From Saprospiraceae bacterium (GTDB lineage Bacteria; Bacteroidota; Bacteroidia; Chitinophagales; Saprospiraceae): 64,000 nucleotides of DNA. Below, piece by piece: positions 6,489-15,105 of the stretch (its first letter is position 1; each line of letters begins with the position of its first letter). The notes under the pieces are model-generated. The model made no database searches and was not told the DNA's origin. It saw only the letters and a list, made by a program, of their open reading frames with translations. The position numbers and the translations under genes were made by a program. The stretch is from assembly GCA_021604865.1 (NCBI GenBank), contig BQJU01000009.1:1-64000 (forward strand), read 5' to 3'.

Positions 6489-7775
6489 TTAATCAATGAA
6501 TTTCATCATTTCCGCATATTTCCTAATGATTTTCAGCGTTGTTGAGTCTGTATCGTATACTGAATACCAGCCCTGATATTCATGAGGAGGGTCGCCGATC
6601 CAATCATCCCCTGGTTGCCAGATAGCTTTGGGAATCCGGGGTCGCCCTTTTCCTGCCCACGCCCAGAAGTTGCAACCAGCCATTGGGTTATCAGGCTGGC
6701 GGCTGTACTGATAAATGGTTTCAAACATGGCCTCATAATATTGATCTCGCCAGTTGACTGTCGAGGTTGCATCATGATCATCATGATCACGGCTGATGCC
6801 GAATTCTTCCAAAACAAGTGGTTTATTGAGCGAAGTTGCCAGTTTTAGATGATCAGACAAATACTGCTGAGCTTTTCCCAATGCCTTTGGATAAGTTTGC
6901 TCTGGCTTTTCGGGGTTGTACCAGCTCCAGTTTTGCACCCATATATGAATAGTGGTATAATCAATGTCTTTACTACTGTGGTCCTTGATAAAATTGTTGC
7001 CCGTAGGAGTAGAGGTATTGCCTTCGCTACCAACGGTTACCAAATGGTTTGCATCCAGGGATTTGATAAGTTTTGCACTATCTTCAATCCAGCGACGATA
7101 GACCCGAGAGCGGGTCATACCGCGCGGCTCATTGGCCAGTTGCCAGGCCATAATAGTAGGATCATCCCGATACGTCAACCCCGTGTAATTATTTACCCGG
7201 TTGACAATAAAACGAATGTGATCCCAATAGGCTTTACGGGAAGGTTTGTTTTTATAAAACCGGGAAGTAAACAACATATATCCCAGCCAGTTGCCACCTT
7301 CAGCCGGGGGCGGATATGGAATGGCCTTTTCTTTGCTCCAGGCATAATACTGTGCAAAACCACCTGACCAAGGCCAAAAATTGCCCAAGCAAACCACTGC
7401 TTTCATTTGCCGTTTACCCATTTCCGAAAGCAGAAAATCCAACCCGTCCAATAAATCGGCATTATAATGACCAGGTGCCGTCATCAGAGCCGGCCGCATG
7501 CGCCAGTTTTCACTATCGGGCCCCTCCCCTGCTCCCATGATGCGTAAATTAGTAACACCTAAAGCTTGTAATGCATCCAGTTCCATCAATAACCGATCCC
7601 GGTCACCTCCCGGTCCTTTAGAGGCCAATTGCATGCCATACCAAAAGTTGGTGCCTAAAAAATAATAGGGTTGATCCTGTAGGAAAAATTGTTTGTCTTG
7701 TACACTGACAAAGGATTGGGCTATAATTGAGGATAAACTCATAAGGGAGAAGAGGATGGTGAAGGTTATTCGCAT
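6489..7775 (-). CDS. GH5 family mannan endo-1,4-beta-mannosidase
   Basis: A 428-residue secreted glycoside hydrolase with a signal peptide (FTILFSLMSLSSIIAQ). The (beta/alpha)8 barrel shows the clan GH-A residues: acid/base Glu in WQLANEPRG (about residue 218) and nucleophile Glu in LVLEEFGIS (about residue 323). Other GH5_7-type segments are FLGTNFWYGMQLAS, NLRIMGAGEG and GCNFWAWAGKG. The expected activity is cleavage of beta-1,4-mannan outside the cytoplasm. There is no SusC/SusD pair nearby, so it is not in a typical polysaccharide utilisation locus. No T9SS C-terminal domain is visible, so it may be periplasmic. Confidence 0.88.
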   Translation of the reverse strand: MRITFTILFSLMSLSSIIAQSFVSVQDKQFFLQDQPYYFLGTNFWYGMQLASKGPGGDRDRLLMELDALQALGVTNLRIMGAGEGPDSENWRMRPALMTAPGHYNADLLDGLDFLLSEMGKRQMKAVVCLGNFWPWSGGFAQYYAWSKEKAIPYPPPAEGGNWLGYMLFTSRFYKNKPSRKAYWDHIRFIVNRVNNYTGLTYRDDPTIMAWQLANEPRGMTRSRVYRRWIEDSAKLIKSLDANHLVTVGSEGNTSTPTGNNFIKDHSSKDIDYTTIHIWVQNWSWYNPEKPEQTYPKALGKAQQYLSDHLKLATSLNKPLVLEEFGISRDHDDHDATSTVNWRDQYYEAMFETIYQYSRQPDNPMAGCNFWAWAGKGRPRIPKAIWQPGDDWIGDPPHEYQGWYSVYDTDSTTLKIIRKYAEMMKFID

Positions 7776-7798
7776 GGGTCTGAATGGTTTTGTTTACA

Positions 7799-7952
7799 AA
7801 CTTGTTTGGAGGTCGGCTTTGCATCGCCGTTCACCGGGCGTCTGCGCCAAAGCTTCGACGACGGCATGCGGCCGTAGCCTTTGGCACAGAACTCAGCTCC
7901 TTGCTTCGCCGTAGCTTCGCGAAGGCAGCGTAGGCGCATGGTGGCCGATGGA
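7799..7952. repeat. GC-rich mosaic copy of the dispersed inverted-repeat family
   Basis: Left arm ACTTGTTTGGAGGTCGG at about 7800-7816, then GC-rich modules: CATCGCCGTTCACCGGGCGT, GGCCGTAGCCTTTGGC and TAGCTTCGCGAAGGCAGCGT (7912-7931). The last is found inverted at about 37090-37109. The block ends in CGCATGGTGGCCGATGG, nearly the same as the end of the copy at 2235-2455. It lies in the divergent gap between the mannanase and the XRE regulator, where it must sit close to both promoters. The rest of the gap (7953-8101) has no visible feature. Confidence 0.7.
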
Positions 7953-8101
7953 AAGTGAGAACGTTTGCCATCCAATTCTTCAATAAATTATCCCCACGAA
8001 TATCGGAAAAATTATTCTATTTGATCAAATTGGGACATCCTGAGGCGGTGTGGAGCTAATTTGTTGCGAAATTTCGCTTGATTCTCGTAATTTAGCCATT
8101 G

Positions 8102-9589
8102 ATGAGTGCAAAAACACAGAACGAACGGATTATTTTTGGCCTGAAGGTCAAACATCTGAGACAGGAACACCATCTCTCTTTTGCCGATTTGGCGAGAGAA
8201 ACGGGCATGTCTATCTCCTACCTTAATGAAATTGAAAAAGGGAAAAAATTTCCGAAAAATGATAAGGTCGAATCCCTGGCGAAGGTATTGGGGGTAACTT
8301 ATGAAGGGCTCATTTCTCTGGAACTTGACAAAAGCCTACAGCCAGTAAGTGAATTATTACAGTCCAATTTCCTCAATGAGTTACCACTCGATTTATTTGG
8401 AATTGAGCTGGCAAAAGTTGTAGATATCATTGCCAATGCCCCTGTTCGAGTGGGTGCTTTCATCTCTACTTTGCTTGAATTATCCAGGAATTATGCCCTA
8501 CGCGAAGAGAACTTCTATTTTGGAGCCCTGCGTTCCTATCTGGAATTGCACCATAATTATTTTGCTGATATCGAGGCAGCCGTTCAGCGTTTTACGGAAC
8601 AGTATGACATTCCCATCCAACGGCCAATTTCTGAAAAGAAGCTAAAAATGCTTTTGGAAGACCGTTTTGACTACGAAATTGTGGAAAATGGCATAGACCA
8701 ATATCCCGAACTAGCGAATTTAAGGTCGATTTATCTACCTGAGAAAAAACAATTATTGCTAAATGGCTCTCTGACCCCTATGCAAAAAGCATTTCAGTTT
8801 GGCAAAGAATTGGGTTTCAGCTTTATGGGTTTAAAAGAGCGGGCCAAAACTTCCTCTATTCTTCGCAGCCAGGTATTTGAAGAAGTACTCAACCATTCCA
8901 AGGCTATCTATTTTTCGGTAGCGCTGCACCTGCCACTCGATCCCTTTTTGGCCGATATGCGCCAGTTTTTTCAAAAGAAAAAATGGGATGGGGAGGCATT
9001 TCTTAGCATCATGCAAAATTACGAGGCTACACCAGAAATGTTTTTCCATCGATTGACCAATGTGTTGCCCCAATTTTTCGGTTTATCAAAAATTTTCTTC
9101 CTGCGATTTATTCACAACCCTTCCAACAACGCCTTTGACATTGACAAGGAATTGCACCTTAGCCGTCGACACCAGCCACATGGCAATGGCCTTTTCGAAC
9201 ATTATTGCCGCCGCTGGGTATCCCTTTCTTTGCTTAAAGATCTGCACAATATGCAGCAGGAAGGTACTTTTATGAATACGATTGTCCGTGCCCAACATTC
9301 CCAATATATCGGTACCGATGACGAATACTTATGTCTCACCATTGCCCGCCCAGCTTATCCCGAACCCAATCGTAATGTGAGTGTCACCATTGGTTTATTG
9401 ATCAATGATGAATTGAGAAATAAAGTACATTTTCTAGGTGATCCCAGCATTCAGGTTCGGCAGGTCAACAAGACATGTGAACGATGCACGGTACTCGACT
9501 GTGAAGTACGAGCGGCCGAACCCACAGTCATTCAAAAGCGAGATAAGTTGCATGCCATACAAAATCGCCTTAAGGAGCTGTCGAAGTAA
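8102..9589 (+). CDS. XRE family regulator with degenerate IrrE/ImmA-like domain (RamB/ScfR type)
   Basis: A 495-residue regulator. Residues about 8-66 form an XRE helix-turn-helix (LKVKHLRQEHHLSFADLARETGMSISYLNEIEKGKKFPKN). The central region corresponds to the IrrE/ImmA metallopeptidase-like domain of RamB and ScfR, but the zinc motif HExxH is replaced by GKELGF near residue 235, so it should sense rather than cleave. The C-terminal third carries the family Cys pattern CERCTVLDCEVRAAEP. Relatives respond to acyl-CoA or short-chain fatty acid status and control glyoxylate or propionate genes. No such target is adjacent here. A TTG codon directly before the ATG could extend the protein by one residue. 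Confidence 0.82.
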   Translation: MSAKTQNERIIFGLKVKHLRQEHHLSFADLARETGMSISYLNEIEKGKKFPKNDKVESLAKVLGVTYEGLISLELDKSLQPVSELLQSNFLNELPLDLFGIELAKVVDIIANAPVRVGAFISTLLELSRNYALREENFYFGALRSYLELHHNYFADIEAAVQRFTEQYDIPIQRPISEKKLKMLLEDRFDYEIVENGIDQYPELANLRSIYLPEKKQLLLNGSLTPMQKAFQFGKELGFSFMGLKERAKTSSILRSQVFEEVLNHSKAIYFSVALHLPLDPFLADMRQFFQKKKWDGEAFLSIMQNYEATPEMFFHRLTNVLPQFFGLSKIFFLRFIHNPSNNAFDIDKELHLSRRHQPHGNGLFEHYCRRWVSLSLLKDLHNMQQEGTFMNTIVRAQHSQYIGTDDEYLCLTIARPAYPEPNRNVSVTIGLLINDELRNKVHFLGDPSIQVRQVNKTCERCTVLDCEVRAAEPTVIQKRDKLHAIQNRLKELSK

Positions 9590-9680
9590 TTTTGGTTCCT
9601 TATCTTTATCCTAAAGTATCTACACTTTTCTGCTCGAAGAGTATTCTTGAGCAATTTATCAGTAAAACCAAATCTAACAG

Positions 9681-11936
9681 ATGAAAAGAGTATTTTTTAT
9701 ATTTACCTTATGTGTGGCCTGGACGGCTCTTTCCCTTGGCCAGCAACAGATTACCCTGGAAGAAATCTGGCAAGAATACAAGTTTATGCCGAATTATGTT
9801 CCGGGTTTTAATTTTCAAAATGACGGCAAACACTATACCCGTCTGGAAGGCAATACCATTAAACAGTACGATCTCACTACGGGTGCGGAAACGGCGGTCA
9901 TTCTGGATGCCACTACACTTACTGATAATTCCGACTTTAACGGACGGCTGAACGGATATAGTTTTAGCGAGGATGAGTCAAAGATGTTGATCACATCGGA
10001 AATGGAGTCTATTTACCGGCATTCTTATCGGGCCAAGTACTTTGTTTATGACCGTAAAAGTGGCCAACTGAGCACGGTTTTTAAAGAAGGAAAAATTCAG
10101 TTGGGCTCCTTTAGCCCTGATGCTGACAAGGTAGCTTTTGTGTATCAAAATAACCTTTATTACAAAGACCTGGCTTCTGACCAGGTGGTGCAGGTAACCA
10201 CTGACGGCGAGACCAATAAGATTATCAATGGATTGGCAGATTGGGTATACGAAGAAGAGTTTGGCAAAGATCAGGCTTTTGACTGGTCGCCCAATGGTGC
10301 TAGCCTGGCTTTTATTCGTTTTGACGAAAGTCAGGTCCCGGAATTTACCCTAACCAACTTCCATGATGATTTGTATCCGGAATATGTTACTTTCAAATAC
10401 CCCAAAGTAGGAGAAAAAAACGCCACGGTTACGGTTCATGTATTTGACCTGAAATCTGGTAAGACCACTCAGATGGCAACCACCTTGAGCGAGGATCATT
10501 ACATTCCACGCATCAAATGGACCACCAGTTCTGACCAACTTGGCATAATACGTTTGAATCGCCATCAGAATGAAATAGAGGTATTGCTGGCCAATGTCGC
10601 TAATGGCAAAACCTCGACTTTGCTCAAAGAAACCAATAAATATTACATCAGCGAAGATGTTCTTAACAACCTTACCTTTTTAAAAGATGGCCAGCATTTT
10701 TTATGGACCAGTGAAAAGAGCGGTTGGCACCACATCTATCTTTACGATATGAAGGGTAAAGAGGTACAGGCCATAACCCAGGGCCAATGGGATGTAACAG
10801 ACCTTTATGGAATTGATGAAAAAGAGGGCCTTGTTTATTACCAGGCAGCCCAAGATTCACCGACGGAACGCCAGGTACAATCTGCTAGCCTGAAGGGGAA
10901 ACGCATGCAAAAACTGGCTGCAGAAAAGGGCTGGAATATTGCTCAATTCAGCAGTACCTTTGATTATTTTGTACTCAACCATTCTACCGCAAATACGCCT
11001 AATGCCTTTGCCGTATATAACAAACAAGGAAAGCTAATCCGCAACATCGAGACCAATGATGGTCTGAAGGCCATCCAACAACAATACGGCGTAAGCGATG
11101 TAGAATTTTTTGACTTTACCACTAGCGAAGAGGTGAAACTCAATGGTTGGATGATCAAACCGAAAAATTATAATCCCAATGGCAACTATCCGGTATTGAT
11201 GTTTGTCTATGGTGGTCCTGGCAGCCAGGAGGCAACTGATGGCTGGATGGGGCAAAACTACTGGTGGTTCCAGATGTTGGCTCAACAAGGTTTTGTGGTA
11301 GCCTGTGTGGACAACCGCGGAACAGGTGCCAGAGGAGAGGAGTTCAAAAAAATGACCTACCTCCAACTCGGGAAATACGAGACCATTGATCAAATCGAAG
11401 CCGGAAAATATATGGCTGGATTATCTTATACCGACCCCAATAGAATTGGCATTTTTGGTTGGAGTTATGGAGGTTATATGTCGTCCCTGGCACTGTTTAA
11501 AGGTAATGATGTATTCAAGGCCGCCATCGCTGTTTCACCAGTAACTAACTGGAAATGGTACGATACGATCTATACGGAACGTTTTATGCGTACTTCAAAG
11601 GAAAATCCGGATGGTTATCGGAATAACTCTCCCGTTTATTTTGCTGATCAGCTAGAAGGGAACTATTTGCTGGTACATGGTATGGGTGATGATAATGTGC
11701 ATTTCCAGAATACCGCTGAAATGGCCAATGCTTTGATAGCTGCCAATAAACAATACGACACCTATTTTTATCCCAACCGCAATCACGGTATTTTTGGTGG
11801 TCCGACCCGCTTGCATCTGTATACTAAAATGACAGATTTCCTGATGCAAAAATTAAAAGATACCTATAAAAATAGTAAGGTGAATTATGGTAAAGTAAAA
11901 ATAGTCCCTACTAAGCCACAAAAATCGAAGGATTAA
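9681..11936 (+). CDS. S9 family dipeptidyl peptidase IV
   Basis: A 751-residue secreted serine exopeptidase. After a signal peptide (VFFIFTLCVAWTALSLGQ) comes an eight-bladed beta-propeller (about 40-480) containing the DPP-IV double-Glu motif WVYEEEFGKDQ near residue 190, which anchors the substrate amino terminus. The C-terminal alpha/beta hydrolase has nucleophile Ser in GWSYGGYMS (about 595), Asp in GMGDDNVHFQN (about 671) and His in NRNHGIFGG (about 702). It should remove X-Pro or X-Ala dipeptides in the periplasm during peptide utilisation. It is monocistronic, 63 bp ahead of a ybjQ-like gene. Confidence 0.93.
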   Translation: MKRVFFIFTLCVAWTALSLGQQQITLEEIWQEYKFMPNYVPGFNFQNDGKHYTRLEGNTIKQYDLTTGAETAVILDATTLTDNSDFNGRLNGYSFSEDESKMLITSEMESIYRHSYRAKYFVYDRKSGQLSTVFKEGKIQLGSFSPDADKVAFVYQNNLYYKDLASDQVVQVTTDGETNKIINGLADWVYEEEFGKDQAFDWSPNGASLAFIRFDESQVPEFTLTNFHDDLYPEYVTFKYPKVGEKNATVTVHVFDLKSGKTTQMATTLSEDHYIPRIKWTTSSDQLGIIRLNRHQNEIEVLLANVANGKTSTLLKETNKYYISEDVLNNLTFLKDGQHFLWTSEKSGWHHIYLYDMKGKEVQAITQGQWDVTDLYGIDEKEGLVYYQAAQDSPTERQVQSASLKGKRMQKLAAEKGWNIAQFSSTFDYFVLNHSTANTPNAFAVYNKQGKLIRNIETNDGLKAIQQQYGVSDVEFFDFTTSEEVKLNGWMIKPKNYNPNGNYPVLMFVYGGPGSQEATDGWMGQNYWWFQMLAQQGFVVACVDNRGTGARGEEFKKMTYLQLGKYETIDQIEAGKYMAGLSYTDPNRIGIFGWSYGGYMSSLALFKGNDVFKAAIAVSPVTNWKWYDTIYTERFMRTSKENPDGYRNNSPVYFADQLEGNYLLVHGMGDDNVHFQNTAEMANALIAANKQYDTYFYPNRNHGIFGGPTRLHLYTKMTDFLMQKLKDTYKNSKVNYGKVKIVPTKPQKSKD

Positions 11937-11999
11937 TATTCCCCATTTTTAAGGGAAGGCATTCGCTTTGAGCTAAAGATTTCTTTTACTAAACATTTA

Positions 12000-12326
12000 A
12001 TGATGATCATAACAACCATAGACTATATTCCAGGCCGGGAAATTGAAGAAATTTTGGATATTGCCCGTGGTAGTACGGTACGGGCGCGCAACATTGGCCG
12101 GGATATTTCGGCGGTTTTTAAAAGTATTGGTGGAGGTGAAATCTCGGAATATACCAATCTAATGGCCAGCGCTCGTGAGCAAGCCATCAATCGCATGATA
12201 GCTGATGCGGAAGAATTAGAAGCCGATGCAATCATTAATGTACGATTTACTACGGCAAGTGTGATGCAGGGAATGTCGGAAATTCTTGCCTACGGTACGG
12301 CTGTCAGGTTAAAGGATCTGGTATAA
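12000..12326 (+). CDS. YbjQ/UPF0145 family protein
   Basis: A 108-residue protein matching the YbjQ (UPF0145) family along its whole length: a strand start (IITTIDYIPGREI), the RGSTVRARNIGRDI segment and the EAIDRM/ELEADAIINVRFTTASV stretch. The family forms pentameric beta/alpha rings and is often labelled heavy-metal-binding, but the biochemical role is not known. Two ATGs (12000, 12003) are possible starts. It faces the DUF5723-SH3 gene, and two hairpins separate them. Confidence 0.85.
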   Translation: MMIITTIDYIPGREIEEILDIARGSTVRARNIGRDISAVFKSIGGGEISEYTNLMASAREQAINRMIADAEELEADAIINVRFTTASVMQGMSEILAYGTAVRLKDLV

Positions 12327-12337
12327 ATTTAATAAAA

Positions 12338-12377
12338 CCACCGGTGTCAGCAATGAATTGAACTGACTATCCGGTGG
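12338..12377. terminator. Hairpin terminator after ybjQ-like gene
   Basis: CCACCGG...CCGGTGG with an inner TGTCAG/CTGACTA extension encloses a short AT-rich loop. It is 11 bp after the stop codon. No strong T run follows, so it may work together with the second hairpin. Confidence 0.5.
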
Positions 12378-12411
12378 CTCAAGAATTAGCTTTCTCCTAA
12401 ATCTTTATGTT

Positions 12412-12450
12412 GTCCGGAATTTGTTCTTCCTTCAGAAACAAATTCCGGAC
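12412..12450. terminator. Bidirectional hairpin terminator
   Basis: Perfect 14-bp stem GTCCGGAATTTGTT / AACAAATTCCGGAC with an 11-nt loop, between convergent genes and 17 bp from the end of the DUF5723-SH3 gene. Confidence 0.65.
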
Positions 12451-12467
12451 TTATATCAATCTTTTGA

Positions 12468-14582
12468 TCAAAACGACGGTGTTAATAATGCCGCTTTTAC
12501 CCAACCAGAGCGCTTATTGTATTCTACTTTCCACCAGGAATCATTTGTTTTTTCAAGGACAATGACACGATCACCATCATCCAGGCGGTCCATACTGGTA
12601 GCTGAAGAGCTGGGCCCCTGACGTAGACTGGTACGCTGTGTCAACCGGTGAGGGCCAAAATCTATGCGTTCCTTTTTCTTACCATCAGCAGAGACAGCAT
12701 CTGAATCTTCTACCTCTACAATTGGTTCAGCAGGCATTTCTTCTACAATTTCTTCTTCAACAATGGTGTCCACTTCAGGTTCTACACTTGCAGACAGTGG
12801 AATCTCTCCTTCCTTATAATCCAAAACAAAGGTTTGGTCAAAACTGGTACCCGTTGGGTAAAATGGGAAGGTAACCGGTTCATAACCATAACATCTCAGA
12901 TACAACTCATGTGGTTCTTCACTTTTATCCATACGCAACATAAACTCACCAGTTCCATAGCGATTGGTGCGAACCAGTTCTTTTTTATTGCCTAAACCAA
13001 TTCTATAAATATCTACATAAGTGGCATCCACAATTTCGTCAGTTGCCTTATCTTTTGCTTTTACTTTCAACAGAAAATAGCGGGCATCAGAAGGCTTACT
13101 CACCAGGCCACTGTGATCTAACATTGGTGGTGGTTCCAATTCCACAATTGGAGCCGAGGTAGTATCTGCTGGATCTTCCATCTTATTTTCGGCAATGTCT
13201 TTTGTAGGATCGGGTCTTTCCATTCTACCAAAAACGAAGTTTACGCCGACATTGAAGTGCGTATTTTTGGTTGAAGAAGGCGTAAATAACGAAATAACAT
13301 TATCCGTAGCAAGGTATACCTGACAGGGCCCTAATTCGGCAGATGCACCAAATCCAAGGTTGATGAAATTCTTGTTGTACAAGGCATAATTGCCTGTAAG
13401 GGTAAGCCATGGATTGACCCGATTGCTATAAGAAGCTGCAAGGCCAAAATCCAGATAACTGGTGTAATCGCGGTATTTGCGAAGGTTTAACAAAAAGCCG
13501 ATTTTTTGATGGCCATCCACAGCGTAATGTCCTCCCGCGTATACCTGCGGTGTCAATTCTCTATAGTAAGGATGAAACCTTCTTACCGGATTATCAATCA
13601 GCCGATCAAAAATTTCATCTTCGAGATCTCCTACAAAATCATCCGTACTCTCCGGATCGATGTCGGTGCTATTGAAGTTATAAATATCATTATGGATATT
13701 ATATTTCAGATAACCGATATTAACAACACTACCAAATACCCGAATTCTTTCGTTTACCTGATACTCCGCGCCTATATCCATGCTAAATCCGTAGTTTCCT
13801 TCTACAAAAAGGGGGATATTCCTGGCGCCATCATACAGATCCAGTCCTGAAGCCCAAAATGTCATATTATTGGCTACCAAAATACCGCCGGCTTCAGCAG
13901 GAAGTCGCAGCATGAGTCCGGAATTGGTGGTGGAGAGGTGCTCTAACCCTGTGAGGAGACTAAAGCGGGCACCAATTGACAAGCGTTCATTATATTGAAA
14001 AGCATAGCCCAAGCCTAATGCCCGATAATGATTATAATTAATATTCATCCCACTCAAATCGTAGGTTTTGCTTCGAACCAGAGCGCCTTTTTGGTTATCC
14101 GCTTTCATATCCAAATAACCAAAAGGATATTGAGCCAACCCTTCCACATGGTCTGTCAGAGATATCCGAAAGAAATGTCTATCTAAACGGTATCCTGCAT
14201 TAAAAAGCTCAACAGTAGCGTCTAGAAAAGCATCGTTCATGGGATTTGTATTTGACAGTGCCATCGCATAATTGGGGTCTCCCCCAAATGGGAAGAAACC
14301 TTTTAATCCCAGATCCTTGGCAGAAAAACTATTATTGCTTCGCAGATAGTTGACATTAGACAAACCAGGCAAGCCGACCGTCAATTTGGCACTAGGAAAA
14401 AATGCAGGGCTAATATTGCTGGTTTGCATCACTTCAGGTAGGCCAAACAAGGTCAAATTGCGCTGGGCGCTAATCGTAAGGGAGAAGAGCAGACTCCCAA
14501 GTAGTAAAAAAACATACAGTCCCCCTTTGGGAAGAGGAGTGTAGCTGTTTTTTTTGTTAATCGGTGTTTTGAAGGAATTCAT
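12468..14582 (-). CDS. DUF5723/PorP-like outer-membrane protein with C-terminal SH3 domain
   Basis: A 704-residue envelope protein. A signal peptide (LYVFLLLGSLLFSLTISAQ) precedes an outer-membrane beta-barrel (about 45-450). The opening (LFGLPEVMQTSNISPAFFPSAKLTVGLPGLSNVNYLR) is typical of DUF5723 and resembles the PorP/SprF proteins associated with T9SS. A Pro/Asp/Glu-rich linker follows. A small beta domain comes next (about 500-600; DATYVDIYRIGLGNKKELVRTNRYGTGEF), then an acidic segment (EEEIVEEMPAEPIVEVEDSD). The last about 60 residues form a bacterial SH3 (RTSLRQGPSSSATSMDRLDDGDRVIV...SGWVKAALL). The SH3 domain probably contacts peptidoglycan, tying the barrel to the wall. The fusion is unusual and its job is not known. 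Confidence 0.8.
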   Translation of the reverse strand: MNSFKTPINKKNSYTPLPKGGLYVFLLLGSLLFSLTISAQRNLTLFGLPEVMQTSNISPAFFPSAKLTVGLPGLSNVNYLRSNNSFSAKDLGLKGFFPFGGDPNYAMALSNTNPMNDAFLDATVELFNAGYRLDRHFFRISLTDHVEGLAQYPFGYLDMKADNQKGALVRSKTYDLSGMNINYNHYRALGLGYAFQYNERLSIGARFSLLTGLEHLSTTNSGLMLRLPAEAGGILVANNMTFWASGLDLYDGARNIPLFVEGNYGFSMDIGAEYQVNERIRVFGSVVNIGYLKYNIHNDIYNFNSTDIDPESTDDFVGDLEDEIFDRLIDNPVRRFHPYYRELTPQVYAGGHYAVDGHQKIGFLLNLRKYRDYTSYLDFGLAASYSNRVNPWLTLTGNYALYNKNFINLGFGASAELGPCQVYLATDNVISLFTPSSTKNTHFNVGVNFVFGRMERPDPTKDIAENKMEDPADTTSAPIVELEPPPMLDHSGLVSKPSDARYFLLKVKAKDKATDEIVDATYVDIYRIGLGNKKELVRTNRYGTGEFMLRMDKSEEPHELYLRCYGYEPVTFPFYPTGTSFDQTFVLDYKEGEIPLSASVEPEVDTIVEEEIVEEMPAEPIVEVEDSDAVSADGKKKERIDFGPHRLTQRTSLRQGPSSSATSMDRLDDGDRVIVLEKTNDSWWKVEYNKRSGWVKAALLTPSF

Positions 14583-15105
14583 GAATATCTATTTTGTTGT
14601 TTATTCAATGCCTAGTTTATACAAATAAGTATGAAAACGCCAGGTCCATCAGGTGTTAATCGTCTGTTTGAGGATAGTCATATAGGCAAAATTTACAACC
14701 CAGATATAAGGTCAGGACGAGCATAATATCATCTACATTTGATCTAAACATTGTCTATGCCAAAATAGACTATTCCACAACCCATAATAGGGTATGGAAA
14801 TGTGCTCGAACCCAAATTCAGCCTTTTTCACTACTAATGCTATACCTCCAAACACGCTCGAAGTCACAAGATACAAACAAACCTGCCAAAAAGCTCAATA
14901 AGGCCATGGGTGGCCATTGCGTTGGAGAAAAAGTAGATAGGGAATAGTTATACTCTCCAATCGGTTTTGTCGAGGTATACGTGATCTTTTTTAAAAGGAT
15001 GCCTTTCATTAGCACTTTTTTGAAAAAAAATAAATTTACTTTTTTGAAAATCAGTGCAAGTGCCTATTGAAAAAAGTATATTAGCACCTACAAAAAATAC
15101 ACCTC
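14583..15105. other. Gene-free divergent intergenic region
   Basis: A gap of about 520 bp between divergent genes. There is no convincing coding frame and no copy of the repeat families. Small hairpins occur (GTCTATGCCAAAATAGAC near 14753). The last 100 bp, before the patatin gene, is very A/T-rich with T6-GAAA repeats and probably holds its promoter. Confidence 0.5.

Noticed and set aside
6489-7775. Polysaccharide utilisation locus around the GH5 enzyme
   Set aside because: No SusC/SusD pair, sensor or other carbohydrate enzymes nearby.
14818-15015. 65-codon minus-strand frame in the gap before the patatin gene
   Set aside because: One hydrophobic stretch but no start context and no coding bias; too weak to call.
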